Counted from the stretch's first letter, positions 1 to 7,558 are shown. The stretch is DNA of 12,288 bases from CAYORM01 sp964406375 (GCA_964406375.1 CAYORM010000085.1:1-12288); one strand, 5' to 3'. The notes: generated by a model from the sequence alone, not told the origin. Numbers and translations are program-made.

Positions 1-357
1 CAGGGCCTCCATCTCGACGCCGGTCTGGCCGGTCACGCGCACCGTCGCCACGATCTCGACGGCCGAACCGGTCTCATCGGCGGTGAGCTCGAGATCGACG
101 CCGCTGATCGCCAGCGGATGGCACAAGGGGATGAGATCGGAGGTGCGCTTGGCCGCCATGATGCCGGCGAGACGCGCCACACCCAGCACGTCGCCCTTGG
201 CATGGCTGCCGGCGCGGATCAGCCGCAGGGTCTCGAGCTGCATGCGGACCCGGCAGGCGGCACTCGCCTCGCGCCGTGTGACGGCCTTGTCGCCGACCTC
301 GACCATCCGCGCCCGGCCGGCCGCATCGAAATGGGTGAGGGCGGCGTTCTCGTTCAT
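1..357 (-). CDS. moaC: Cyclic pyranopterin monophosphate synthase MoaC (5' part; runs off the left edge)
   Basis: MoaC converts the 3',8-cyclo-GTP intermediate made by MoaA into cyclic pyranopterin monophosphate, the second step of molybdenum cofactor synthesis in the cytoplasm. The 119 codons present are the N-terminal three quarters of a roughly 160-residue family. Recognisable family blocks are MVEVGDKAVTRREASA (residues 18-33), the KGDVLG segment with Lys54, RLAGIMAAKRTSDLIPLCHPL (62-82, with the conserved CHP) and TGVEMEAL at the window edge. The catalytic Asp region beyond this is outside the window. The ATG at 355-357 lies 7 bases after the trpC stop, so it is the last gene visible in the ppiD-trp operon. 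In many alphaproteobacteria moeA and lexA follow; that cannot be seen here. No strong ribosome site precedes the ATG, so translation may be coupled to trpC. Confidence 0.95.
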   Translation of the reverse strand, partial: MNENAALTHFDAAGRARMVEVGDKAVTRREASAACRVRMQLETLRLIRAGSHAKGDVLGVARLAGIMAAKRTSDLIPLCHPLAISGVDLELTADETGSAVEIVATVRVTGQTGVEMEAL

Positions 358-364
358 CGCCGGT

Positions 365-1183
365 TCACGCCGCTGCGAAGCACGGCGTGCCGATCAGCGC
401 GCGCGTCGCAGCCTCGACATCGGGCTGGCTCATCAGGCTCTCGCCGACGAGGAAGGTGGTCGGCCCGGCCTGTGCCATGCGGGCGAGATCGGCCGGCGTC
501 GACAGGCCGCTCTCGGCGACGACGAGCCGGTCGGCGGGAATCATCCGGACCAGCTCTTCCGTTGTCCGAAGATCGACGCGCAACGTCTTGAGGTCACGGT
601 TATTTATCCCGATAAGTTCAGAGTTGAGATGAAGGGCGCGCTCGAGCTCCTCGCCGTCATGCACCTCGACCAGAACGTCCATGCCGAGCCGATGCGCCAC
701 ACGCTCGAGCTCGGCCGCCGTGGCGTCGTCGAGTGCCGCCATGATCAGCAGCACGCAATCCGCCCCGATCGCGCGCGCCTCGACGATCTGATAGGGATCC
801 AGCATGAAATCCTTGCGCAGCACCGGCAGATCGACTGCCGCCCGGGCTGCACCGAGGAAGGTGTCGTCACCCTGGAAATAGGGGATGTCCGTCAGCACCG
901 AGAGGCAGGTGGCACCGCCAGCCCGGTAGGCATGGGCGAGGGCGGGTGGGTCGAAATCCGCCCGGATCAAACCTTTGGAGGGCGATGCTTTCTTGATCTC
1001 TGCAATCAGCCCGTAGCGTCCGGCCGCCCGGGCGCCGCGTAGCGCGGCGAGGAAGCCGCGCGGCGGCTCGGCTGCCGCTGCCCGGCGCTCCATCTCAGCG
1101 AGGGAGACCTCTGCCTGCCGGGCCTCGATGTGCCGGCGCTTGTCGGCACAGATACGGGCGAGGACGTCACTCGGCTGGCTCAT
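365..1183 (-). CDS. trpC: Indole-3-glycerol phosphate synthase
   Basis: TrpC closes the indole ring: 1-(2-carboxyphenylamino)-1-deoxyribulose 5-phosphate to indole-3-glycerol phosphate, with loss of CO2 and water (fourth step of tryptophan synthesis, cytoplasmic). The 272-residue protein is a stand-alone TIM-barrel enzyme, not fused to TrpF. The expected active-site residues by family alignment are Glu62 and Lys64 in AEIKKASPSKG, Lys124 in LRKDF, Glu173 in LVEVHD, Asn194/195 in GINNRDL, and Glu224-Ser225 in AESG. The ATG overlaps the trpD stop as ATGA (1180-1183), and a GGAAGGGAG ribosome site lies 9 bases upstream inside trpD, which supports this start and translational coupling. trpF, trpA and trpB are not in the window and are usually elsewhere in alphaproteobacteria. 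Confidence 0.98.
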   Translation of the reverse strand: MSQPSDVLARICADKRRHIEARQAEVSLAEMERRAAAAEPPRGFLAALRGARAAGRYGLIAEIKKASPSKGLIRADFDPPALAHAYRAGGATCLSVLTDIPYFQGDDTFLGAARAAVDLPVLRKDFMLDPYQIVEARAIGADCVLLIMAALDDATAAELERVAHRLGMDVLVEVHDGEELERALHLNSELIGINNRDLKTLRVDLRTTEELVRMIPADRLVVAESGLSTPADLARMAQAGPTTFLVGESLMSQPDVEAATRALIGTPCFAAA

Positions 1184-2241
1184 GCCGGATCACTCCCTTC
1201 CGCGGCCGCACGGCCGGCAGTGGTCAGGGCGACGAGCTGGTGGAGCGCCCGTTCCGCCGCACCGTCGTCGATCGACCGGGCGGCGATCGTCACCCCGTCG
1301 CGCAGGGTCGCCGCGCGCCCGGCGACCACGAGGCAGGCGGCGGCGTTCAGCAGCACGACATCGCGATAGGGTCCGCCCGTCCCGCCGAGCAGCGCCCGCA
1401 ACGCCGCCGCATTGGTCTCGGCGTCGCCACCCTTGATCGATCCCGGTTCCGCCCGACGCAGGCCGGCATCCTCCGGCGTCACCTCGAAGCGGCGGATCGT
1501 GCCGCCATCGAGCTCGGCGACGAGGGTCGGGGCGGAGATCGATATCTCGTCCAGCCCGTCCGTGCCGTGCACCACCCAGGCGCGTTGCGATCCCAGCCGG
1601 TCGAGCGCGGCCGCCACCGGCTCGACCCAGCCCGGCGAGAAGACACCGACGAGCTGGCGCCGCACCAAAGCGGGGTTCGACAGCGGACCGACCAGATTGA
1701 AGATCGTGCGGGTGCCCAGTTCCTGCCGGGCAGGGCCGACATGGCGCATGGCGGCATGGTAGAGCGGGGCGAAGAGGAAGCAGCTCCCGCTCTCATGCAG
1801 CGCCCGCTCCATCACCGCCGGCGGTGCCTCGACCTCGACCCCCAGCGCCGCCAGCACATTCGCCGCGCCGGTCAGGCTGGAGGCAGCGCGATTGCCGTGC
1901 TTGGCGACCGGCACGCCGGCCCCCGCGAGCACGAAGGCGACCGCCGTGGAGACGTTGAGCGTGCCTGCACCGTCGCCGCCCGTTCCGCAGCAATCGATCG
2001 CATCCTCGGGTGCACGGATGTGCTGTCCCTTCTCGCGCATCACGCGGGCAGCCGCGGCGATCTCCTCCGGCGTCTCTCCCCTTACCCTGAGCGCCATCAG
2101 GAAACCGCCGATCTGCGCCGGCGTCGCCTCGCCGGACATAATCAGGCGGAAGGCATCGGCAGCGAGCGCGGCATCCAGCGGCTCGCCTGCAGCGACGCGC
2201 GCGATATAGGGCTTGAGCCCGTCGGCACCCATCGCGCTCAT
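1180..2241 (-). CDS. trpD: Anthranilate phosphoribosyltransferase
   Basis: TrpD transfers the phosphoribosyl group of PRPP to anthranilate (second committed step of tryptophan synthesis, cytoplasmic; usually a homodimer). The protein has 353 residues, normal for the family, with the all-alpha N-terminal domain (about 1-70) and the alpha/beta PRPP domain. Visible signatures are GTGGD (86-90, PRPP/phosphate loop), NVSTA (96-100), KHGNRAASS (114-122), the GTRTIFNLVGPLSNP block and HGTDGLDE. I chose the ATG at 2239-2241 because it overlaps the trpG stop as ATGA, has GGAAG 6 bases upstream, and begins the conserved helix soon after. The frame stays open for 16 more codons to 2289, but that Pro/Gly-rich stretch is the trpG tail read in another frame. 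A second ATG three codons downstream is a minor alternative. Confidence 0.97.
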   Translation of the reverse strand: MSAMGADGLKPYIARVAAGEPLDAALAADAFRLIMSGEATPAQIGGFLMALRVRGETPEEIAAAARVMREKGQHIRAPEDAIDCCGTGGDGAGTLNVSTAVAFVLAGAGVPVAKHGNRAASSLTGAANVLAALGVEVEAPPAVMERALHESGSCFLFAPLYHAAMRHVGPARQELGTRTIFNLVGPLSNPALVRRQLVGVFSPGWVEPVAAALDRLGSQRAWVVHGTDGLDEISISAPTLVAELDGGTIRRFEVTPEDAGLRRAEPGSIKGGDAETNAAALRALLGGTGGPYRDVVLLNAAACLVVAGRAATLRDGVTIAARSIDDGAAERALHQLVALTTAGRAAAEGSDPA

Positions 2242-2849
2242 CGGCGGCTTCCGGCCGCAGCCCGCGCCGGCTGCGCCGCCGGGCGGCACAGCTCGAGGAA
2301 GTTGCGCAGGATGTCGTGCCCGTGTTCGGAGGCGATGCTCTCGGGATGGAACTGCACGCCGTGGATCGGCAGGCTCTCATGGCGCAGCGCCATCACAAGC
2401 CCGTCGGCGGTATGCGCCGTCGCCACCAATGCTGCGGGGAAGCCTTCCGTATCGACGACCAGCGAGTGGTAGCGCGTCGCGGCGAAGGGGCTCGGCAGCC
2501 CCTTGAGCACGCCGGTGCCGTCATGATGGATGGCACTGACCTTGCCGTGCATCGGCTCCGGCGCCCGCACCACGCGGCCGCCGAAGGCCTGGCCGATCGC
2601 CTGGTGGCCGAGACAGACGCCGAGCAGCGGCACCCGGCCGGCCGCGGCCTCGATCAGCGGCAGGCAGATGCCAGCGCGATCGGGGTCGCAGGGGCCTGGC
2701 GACAGGATGATGCCGTCCGCGCCCAAGGCCAGGGCCTCATCGACGCCGATCGCGTCGTTGCGGCGGACCTCGACCGTCGCGCCCAGCTCCCCAACGTAAT
2801 GGGCGAGGTTATAGGTGAAGCTGTCGTAGTTATCGATGAGCAGGATCAT
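2238..2849 (-). CDS. trpG: Anthranilate synthase component II (glutamine amidotransferase)
   Basis: TrpG hydrolyses glutamine and channels ammonia to TrpE for anthranilate synthesis. The 203-residue protein is a class I glutamine amidotransferase with the triad Cys79 in LLGVCLGHQAIG, His168 and Glu170 in GVQFHPES. The N-terminal MILLIDNYDSFTYN is the classic start of this family. The ATG at 2847-2849 has GAAGG 7 bases upstream and lies 23 bases after the trpE stop. A GTG at 2876 overlapping the trpE stop could add nine residues, but these (RCCREGQP) are not family-like. The same protein can also serve para-aminobenzoate synthesis in organisms lacking a separate pabA; the sequence alone cannot decide this. 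Its C-terminal tail after about residue 190 is Ala/Arg-rich and unremarkable. Confidence 0.97.
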   Translation of the reverse strand: MILLIDNYDSFTYNLAHYVGELGATVEVRRNDAIGVDEALALGADGIILSPGPCDPDRAGICLPLIEAAAGRVPLLGVCLGHQAIGQAFGGRVVRAPEPMHGKVSAIHHDGTGVLKGLPSPFAATRYHSLVVDTEGFPAALVATAHTADGLVMALRHESLPIHGVQFHPESIASEHGHDILRNFLELCRPAAQPARAAAGSRR

Positions 2850-2856
2850 CGGCTGA

Positions 2857-2861
2857 CCTTC
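2857..2861 (-). promoter_or_regulatory. Ribosome binding site that decides the trpG start
   Basis: On the minus strand this reads GAAGG, 7 bases before the ATG at 2849. It favours that ATG over the in-frame GTG at 2876 that overlaps the trpE stop codon. Confidence 0.6.
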
Positions 2862-2872
2862 ACGGCAGCACC

Positions 2873-4414
2873 TCACGGCAATGTCGCGGGCCGGTTGGCG
2901 CGCAGCGGCCGGTTGGCGAAGCGGACAGCGTCCTCGGCGGCACGGACGAGGGCACGGGCCTTGTTGCGGGTCTCCTGATACTCGCCCTCCGGGCTGCTGT
3001 CGGCAACGACGCCGCCGCCGGCCTGGATGTAGAGCATGCCGTCCTTCACCACGGCGGTACGCAGGGCGATGCAGGTGTCCATCGCCCCATCGGCACCGAA
3101 ATAGCCCATCGCGCCGGCATAGATGCCGCGCCGCGCCACTTCGAGCTCGTCGATGATCTCCATCGCCCGCACCTTGGGTGCGCCGCTGACCGTGCCGGCC
3201 GGGAACCCCGCGCAGAGCGCGTCGACCGCGTCGCGTCCCTCGGCAATCCGCCCGACGACGTTGGACACGATGTGCATGACGTGGGAATAGCGCTCGATGG
3301 TGAACTGCTCGGTCACCGTCACCGACCCGATCTCGGCGACGCGCCCGACATCGTTGCGGCCGAGATCGAGCAGCATCAGATGCTCCGCCCGCTCCTTGGG
3401 ATCGGCGAGGAGTTCCTCGGCGAGCGCGCGGTCCTCGGCTTCGGTCGCGCCGCGGGGGCGGGTACCGGCGATCGGTCGGATCGTCACCTGCCCGTCGCGC
3501 AGCCGCACCAGGATCTCCGGGCTCGAGGCGACGATCGAGACGTCACGCAGATTGAAGAAGGCGAGGAAGGGCGAGGGGTTCAGCCGCCGCAGCGAACGGT
3601 AGAGCGCGAAGGGCGACAGGGTGAAGGGCAGCGAGAAACGCTGTGACAGCACGACCTGGAAGATGTCGCCGGCTCGGATGTACTCGCGCGCCCGCTCCAC
3701 CGCGGCATGATAGGCCTCCCGCGTCATGTTCGACTGCGGTTCGCCGACCGGCGGCAGATTGGCGCCGCCGGCATTCATCTCGCGATGCGTCAGACCGCGG
3801 TCGAGCGCGGTGACGACATGGCCCAGCCGCTCACAGGCGGCGTCATAGGCCTGCGAGGCGGACACGCCGCTCTGCGGCCAGACGGGGGTGACCACCGTCA
3901 TGCTGTCGGCGATTGTGTCGAAGACGCAGACCAGGGTCGGCCGCATCAGGATCGCGTCCGCCACGCCGAGGGTGTCGGGATTGTTGTCCGGCAGCGTCTC
4001 GACATGGCGGACCATGTCATAGCCGAGATAGCCGAACAGCCCGGCCGCGAGCGGCGGGAAGCCCTCCGGCAGCGGGATGCGGCTCTCGGCGATCAGCCGT
4101 CGCAGCGAGGCGAGCGGTGCCTCGTCCACCCGCTCGAAGGCATCGAGATCGGTCTGGGCCCGGCGGTTGATCGAGACGACGCCGCGGTCCGACCGCCAGA
4201 GAAGGTCGGGCCGCAGGCCGATCGCGCTGTAGCGGCCGCGCACCGCGCCGCCCTCGACGGATTCGAGCAGGAAGGCGTAGGGCTCGCCCTCGCCGAGTTT
4301 GAGCATCACCGAGACCGGCGTCTCGAGATCCGAGACGAGCCGGGTCCACAGCACCTGCGGACGTCCCTCCGCATAGGCTTCGGCGAAAGCGGCGTAATCC
4401 TCGATGTCCGGCAT
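2873..4414 (-). CDS. trpE: Anthranilate synthase component I
   Basis: TrpE converts chorismate and ammonia (delivered by TrpG) to anthranilate, the committed and feedback-controlled step of tryptophan synthesis. The 513-residue stand-alone subunit has the N-terminal Anth_synt_I_N domain with the tryptophan-binding LLES motif (residues 49-52), which implies normal inhibition by tryptophan. The C-terminal chorismate-binding domain carries IAGTRPRG (315-322), DPKERAEHLMLLDLGRND (338-354), GTVSGAPK (407-414) and PEGEYQET (475-482). It is not a TrpE-TrpG fusion of the kind seen in rhizobia. The ATG at 4412-4414 is separated from the ppiD stop by a single base (TGA-A-ATG), and GAAGG lies 5 bases upstream within the last ppiD codons, so the two genes are almost certainly co-transcribed and translationally coupled. 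Confidence 0.98.
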   Translation of the reverse strand: MPDIEDYAAFAEAYAEGRPQVLWTRLVSDLETPVSVMLKLGEGEPYAFLLESVEGGAVRGRYSAIGLRPDLLWRSDRGVVSINRRAQTDLDAFERVDEAPLASLRRLIAESRIPLPEGFPPLAAGLFGYLGYDMVRHVETLPDNNPDTLGVADAILMRPTLVCVFDTIADSMTVVTPVWPQSGVSASQAYDAACERLGHVVTALDRGLTHREMNAGGANLPPVGEPQSNMTREAYHAAVERAREYIRAGDIFQVVLSQRFSLPFTLSPFALYRSLRRLNPSPFLAFFNLRDVSIVASSPEILVRLRDGQVTIRPIAGTRPRGATEAEDRALAEELLADPKERAEHLMLLDLGRNDVGRVAEIGSVTVTEQFTIERYSHVMHIVSNVVGRIAEGRDAVDALCAGFPAGTVSGAPKVRAMEIIDELEVARRGIYAGAMGYFGADGAMDTCIALRTAVVKDGMLYIQAGGGVVADSSPEGEYQETRNKARALVRAAEDAVRFANRPLRANRPATLP

Positions 4415-4415
4415 T

Positions 4416-6311
4416 TCAGCCTTCGTAGCTCAGCCGGCTGACGGCCGCGTCGTAATAGGTGACGCCGAGCGCGCTGCGCAGCGCCTCGACGAACTGGCTC
4501 TCGAGATCGCCGGCGATCCGGCCGCGCAGCGTGTCGGCGATCGCGGTGCCGGCCTCGGTCTCGGCCGCCGGGTCGGGTACATGGATCGCCGCGAGGCGGA
4601 GCACGGTGTGCCCGGCTGCCGTCTCGACGGCGACGGCGTCGCCCGGGGCCAGCGCGAAGACCGGCTCGATCAGCGACGCCGCCAGTCCGGCCTGCGCGCC
4701 GCCATCGCGCAACAGCGCCTGGGCAGTGCCGGGGGTACCTCCGACCGCCTCGGCGATGACCTCGACAGGCTCGCCGGCCGCCAGCCGGTCGCGCGCCGTC
4801 TCGGCCAGCGCCGCGGCAGCCTCTGCCCTTCGCTCGGCACGCCACGCCTCCGCCACCGCGTCACGCACGGCATCAAGCGGCTGCGGTGCGGGCGGCACGA
4901 TCTCGTCGACATGCACGACGAAGTAGCGGCTCTCGCCGGCCTGCGTCATCCGGCTCTCGCCATCCTCCGGCAGGCTGAAGGCGAGCGGCAAAAGAATACT
5001 GGGTTCGGGCAAGGCCTCCGGCAGGGGCGACCCGTCGGCGGTCGTGCCGTTGGCCGCAACGGGCGGCGTGGTGATCGTCGCGAATCCAACCTCGAGTGCC
5101 GCCTCGGCCGGCGGCACCCCATCGGCGACGGCGTTCTCGAGCCGGTTGCCGCGGTCAAAGAGCTGGTCGAGGGCTGCGGCGGTCTTTAGGCGGGCCTCGA
5201 TCTCCTGCCGTACCTCGTCGAGGGGACGGACATGAGCGGGGATGATCTCGCGGAGTGCCAGGACGTGCCAGCCGAAGGGCGACTGGACGGGGTCGGCGAC
5301 CGCCCCAGCGTCGAGCGCGAAACCGGCCTCGGCCATCGCCGGCAGCGGCATGTCGGCCGCGGTCGTCGCCTCGATCGGCACCAAGCTGCCCTCGACACCG
5401 TCGAGTTCGGCGAGTGCCGCTTCCACCGTGCTGCCGGCGCGCATCGCCTCGGCCACCGCCGCGGCGCTCTCGGCATCCGGCACGATCACCTGGTCGAAAC
5501 TGCGCCGCTCCGGCTGGGCATAGGCGTCCTGCTCCGCCTCATAAGCCGCCGCGATCTCCTCCTCCGTGACGCTCACGCTCGCCAGCATGTCGTCGAGCGG
5601 CATGTCGACGATGGTGAGGATGCGGTATTCCGGTGACAGAAAGCGGTCCGGATTGGCCTCGAGATAGGCCTCGAGATCGGCCTCGGTGGGGTCCGGCGCC
5701 TCCTGTGCCGCAGCCGGGATGGTCACGAACTCCACATCGCGGGTCTCGCGGCGGAAGCGCAACACCGGGTGGATCAGCGCCTCGGGTACGGTGGCCCCGG
5801 CAGCGGCGGCTTCGATCAGCGCGCGGCGGGCGGCGTCGCGGCGGACGAGCGCCACATAGCCGGCCTCGGTCAGCCCGTTCTGCTGCAGCACCTGCAAGAA
5901 GACCGCGCGGCTGAACTGGCCGGTCGAGGGGTCGTGGAACACCTCGTTGGCGCGAATGAGGCCGGCGACCGCCTCATCGGTCAGCCGATAGCCGATCCGC
6001 GCCGCGAAGGTGTCGAGCAAGCGATCCGAGACGAGCGTCGCGAGCGATCGCTGCATCTGGCCCATCTGCTGGGCCTGCGCCGCCGTGAACTGCGGCCCGA
6101 AGAGGCGGCGGAGCTGCGCGACGTCGCTGCGGAACTGCTGGTCCAGCTCGATGACGGTGATCGGCTCGCCCGCGACCTCGGCCACGGTGTTGCCGCCGCC
6201 ACCGCCGCGGAAGACGTCGCCGATGCCCCAGACGGCGAAGCTGAGGATCAGCAGGCCGAACAGGATCTTGGCGATGAAGGAGGCCGCCTTGCCGCGGAGG
6301 AATTGGATCAT
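4416..6311 (-). CDS. ppiD: PpiD/SurA-type membrane-anchored periplasmic folding factor
   Basis: The 631-residue protein matches the PpiD family (about 620-640 residues), chaperones anchored in the inner membrane that act on newly secreted periplasmic and outer-membrane proteins near the Sec translocon. Order: short basic cytoplasmic N-terminus (MIQFLRGKAASFIAK), one transmembrane helix at about 15-30 ending in FAVWGIGDVF, a Gly run (36-40), a SurA_N-like chaperone domain (about 41-185), a parvulin-like domain (about 265-360, with SPFGWHVLALREI at 344-356) and a long Ala/Glu-rich C-terminal region. The parvulin motif beginning R-x-x-H-I-L is replaced by RRSFDQVIV, without the usual His, so isomerase activity is doubtful. 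I start at the ATG at 6309-6311 because the membrane anchor begins there; the open frame to 6416 adds only a Pro/Arg-rich stretch upstream of the likely promoter. No good ribosome site is visible. It is the first gene of the trp operon. Confidence 0.93.
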   Translation of the reverse strand: MIQFLRGKAASFIAKILFGLLILSFAVWGIGDVFRGGGGGNTVAEVAGEPITVIELDQQFRSDVAQLRRLFGPQFTAAQAQQMGQMQRSLATLVSDRLLDTFAARIGYRLTDEAVAGLIRANEVFHDPSTGQFSRAVFLQVLQQNGLTEAGYVALVRRDAARRALIEAAAAGATVPEALIHPVLRFRRETRDVEFVTIPAAAQEAPDPTEADLEAYLEANPDRFLSPEYRILTIVDMPLDDMLASVSVTEEEIAAAYEAEQDAYAQPERRSFDQVIVPDAESAAAVAEAMRAGSTVEAALAELDGVEGSLVPIEATTAADMPLPAMAEAGFALDAGAVADPVQSPFGWHVLALREIIPAHVRPLDEVRQEIEARLKTAAALDQLFDRGNRLENAVADGVPPAEAALEVGFATITTPPVAANGTTADGSPLPEALPEPSILLPLAFSLPEDGESRMTQAGESRYFVVHVDEIVPPAPQPLDAVRDAVAEAWRAERRAEAAAALAETARDRLAAGEPVEVIAEAVGGTPGTAQALLRDGGAQAGLAASLIEPVFALAPGDAVAVETAAGHTVLRLAAIHVPDPAAETEAGTAIADTLRGRIAGDLESQFVEALRSALGVTYYDAAVSRLSYEG

Positions 6312-6350
6312 GGGAATAGGGCCGCGTGCGTCCGGGTGTCGGGGGCGCGC

Positions 6351-6379
6351 ATCATAGGAGGGGCGTGGCGGGTGCACAA
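6351..6379 (-). promoter_or_regulatory. Candidate sigma-70-type promoter of the ppiD-trp-moaC operon
   Basis: Read on the minus strand, TTGTGC (6379-6374) and TATGAT (6356-6351) are separated by exactly 17 bases. Transcription would begin near 6344, giving a leader of about 33 bases before the ppiD ATG. This is the best-matching promoter in the divergent intergenic region. It has been judged by eye against the consensus only. Confidence 0.6.
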
Positions 6380-6386
6380 CGCCACG
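6364..6386. promoter_or_regulatory. Inverted repeat over the ppiD -35 box (possible operator)
   Basis: CGTGGC (6364-6369) and GCCACG (6381-6386) form perfect half-sites separated by 11 bases. The centre, near 6375, falls inside the putative -35 element and contains the palindrome GTGCAC (6372-6377). The geometry fits a dimeric regulator that would block the promoter. No regulator gene is encoded nearby, and the short half-sites could be chance in GC-rich DNA. Confidence 0.3.
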
Positions 6387-6427
6387 TACCGGCGCGCTCC
6401 GCCAGGTTGGAGGCATGCCGGCTTAAT

Positions 6428-6438
6428 ATGTCCGACAT
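6428..6438. promoter_or_regulatory. Short palindrome, possible operator for the transporter operon
   Basis: ATGTC and GACAT flank a single C, 139 bases before the binding-protein start, next to the only AT-rich patch of the region. LacI-family sugar regulators often use palindromes with a central CG, and a CG step sits at 6433-6434. The site is short, occurs once, and no regulator gene is present, so this is only a candidate. Confidence 0.2.
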
Positions 6439-6563
6439 TGACCAGCGCCCGACGCCTGTGATCCCATCGCGCCCATGCGGCCGGGGTCACCGCATCCGGA
6501 CCAACCCCTCCGGGATGGCCGGGCAGGGGCGGCCGGACGCGGCCGTCGGACCGATCAGGACAT

Positions 6564-6570
6564 GGGAGGA
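6564..6570 (+). promoter_or_regulatory. Ribosome binding site of the substrate-binding protein gene
   Basis: GGGAGGA lies 7 bases before the ATG at 6578. It fixes that start against the much longer open frame reaching back to 6326. Confidence 0.75.
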
Positions 6571-6577
6571 TGACGCG

Positions 6578-7558
6578 ATGAGAAGGCGTACATTCGTGCA
6601 ACTCGCCGCCGGCGCACCGGTCGCCGCGGGTCTCGGCCTCGGATTCGGGCGCACAGCCTGGGCACAGTCCGGCGATATCGTCTATCTGACCCCGGGCCTC
6701 GACCTGCCGTTCTGGCGCTATCTGTCGAAGGGCATCGAGGCGACGGTTACGGCGCAGGGCTACGGCTTCCAGGCCTATGACAGCGCCAACAGCGCAGAGA
6801 CGCAGCTCCAGAACGCGCAGGACGCGATCGCTCGCGGCGTGGCCGGTATCATCATCTCACCGACCGACAGCTCGACGGCACCCTCGGTGCTGCAGCTGGC
6901 GGCAGCGGCGGGGATCCCGGTCGTCATCGCCGATATCGGCACCAACAGCGGCGACTACGTCTCATTCATCATCTCGGACAATCACGAGGGTGCCTACGGC
7001 GTCGGCGAGGCGCTGGCGGCGGCGATGATCGCCCGCGGCTGGGGCGACGCCTCCTACGGGCTCGTCACCATCTCGCAGGCCCGCAAGAACGGCCAGGCCC
7101 GCACCGCCGGCTTCCGCGAGGCGCTGGCGGCGGCGGGGATCACCCGCGAGGCCGGGTTGCAGCAGATGCAGTCCTACACGGCGGACGAGACCTTCCGCTT
7201 CACCCAGGACATGCTGACGGCCAACCCGGATATGCGCGGCATGTTCGTGCAGACCGATCAGCCGGCGATCGGTGCGCTGCGGGCGATCCGCGCGGCACGG
7301 CGTCAGGGCGAGGTGCTGGTCGCGGCCTTCGACGGAATTCCGGATTTCGTCGACCTTCTGAAGTCGGGCGAGCTCGTCGTCTCCGGCATGCAGCAGCCCT
7401 ATCTCATGGGTGTCCGATCGGCCGAGGCGATGATCGAGCATCTGAATGGCGGGACGCCGGAGAAGGAGATCCTCGTGCCGATCCTGGTCGTCACCAGCGA
7501 GAACATCGACGAGCTGCTGCCGACCGTGAGCGAGACCGTCTTCGCCAACGAGGTGTGA
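6578..7558 (+). CDS. Carbohydrate ABC importer, periplasmic substrate-binding protein (RbsB-like, Tat signal)
   Basis: The protein should capture a sugar or sugar-like solute in the periplasm and deliver it to the permease encoded two genes downstream. It has 326 residues and the Peripla_BP_4 / ribose-binding type I fold. The signal peptide (residues 1-29) carries a twin-arginine motif, RRRTFVQ, then a hydrophobic stretch and an AWA|Q cleavage site, so export in folded form by Tat is likely. Lobe 1 shows PFWRYLSKGIE (44-54), NAQDAIARGVAGIIISPTD (79-97) and GIPVV (112-116); lobe 2 has R175, QTD (225-227) and FDG (251-253) at positions where ribose-type proteins contact ligand. No lipobox is present. 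The substrate cannot be read from the sequence; ribose, xylose, polyols or autoinducer-2-like sugars all occur in this family. A strong ribosome site 7 bases upstream supports the start. Confidence 0.9.
   Translation: MRRRTFVQLAAGAPVAAGLGLGFGRTAWAQSGDIVYLTPGLDLPFWRYLSKGIEATVTAQGYGFQAYDSANSAETQLQNAQDAIARGVAGIIISPTDSSTAPSVLQLAAAAGIPVVIADIGTNSGDYVSFIISDNHEGAYGVGEALAAAMIARGWGDASYGLVTISQARKNGQARTAGFREALAAAGITREAGLQQMQSYTADETFRFTQDMLTANPDMRGMFVQTDQPAIGALRAIRAARRQGEVLVAAFDGIPDFVDLLKSGELVVSGMQQPYLMGVRSAEAMIEHLNGGTPEKEILVPILVVTSENIDELLPTVSETVFANEV

Larger units (their letters stand above)
6312..6577. other. Divergent intergenic region between ppiD and the sugar-transporter operon
   Basis: This 266-base stretch is the longest gap in the window. 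It holds the ppiD promoter and its inverted repeat at the left, a short palindrome ATGTC-C-GACAT (6428-6438) preceded by an AT-rich patch (TTAATA, 6423-6428), and the ribosome site of the binding-protein gene at the right. A TTGACC (6438-6443) occurs on the plus strand but has no convincing -10 at the right spacing, so I cannot place the transporter promoter. Open frames across it are chance extensions of neighbouring genes. Confidence 0.7.

Noticed and set aside
1240..2472. A 410-codon plus-strand open frame opposite trpD and trpG
   Set aside because: It is antisense to two well-conserved genes and shows no domain, signal or ribosome site; it is a GC-rich shadow frame.
2850..2876. GTG start for trpG overlapping the trpE stop
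   Set aside because: The extra residues RCCREGQP are not family-like, and GAAGG is correctly spaced to the ATG at 2849, where the conserved MILLIDNYDSF begins. It is kept as a minor alternative only.
6438..6466. TTGACC as the -35 of the transporter promoter
   Set aside because: At 16-18 bases downstream the sequence is GATCCC/ATCCCA, with no similarity to a -10 element.
6326..6577. N-terminal extension of the binding-protein frame by 84 codons
   Set aside because: It would hide the signal peptide inside the protein and cross the ppiD promoter region. The ATG at 6578 has a strong ribosome site and a proper Tat signal.
6312..6577. Ends of a mobile element or att site flanking the importer
   Set aside because: I compared the two edges of the importer (6312-6577 and 10619-10649) by eye and found no shared direct or inverted repeat, tRNA gene or integrase remnant.
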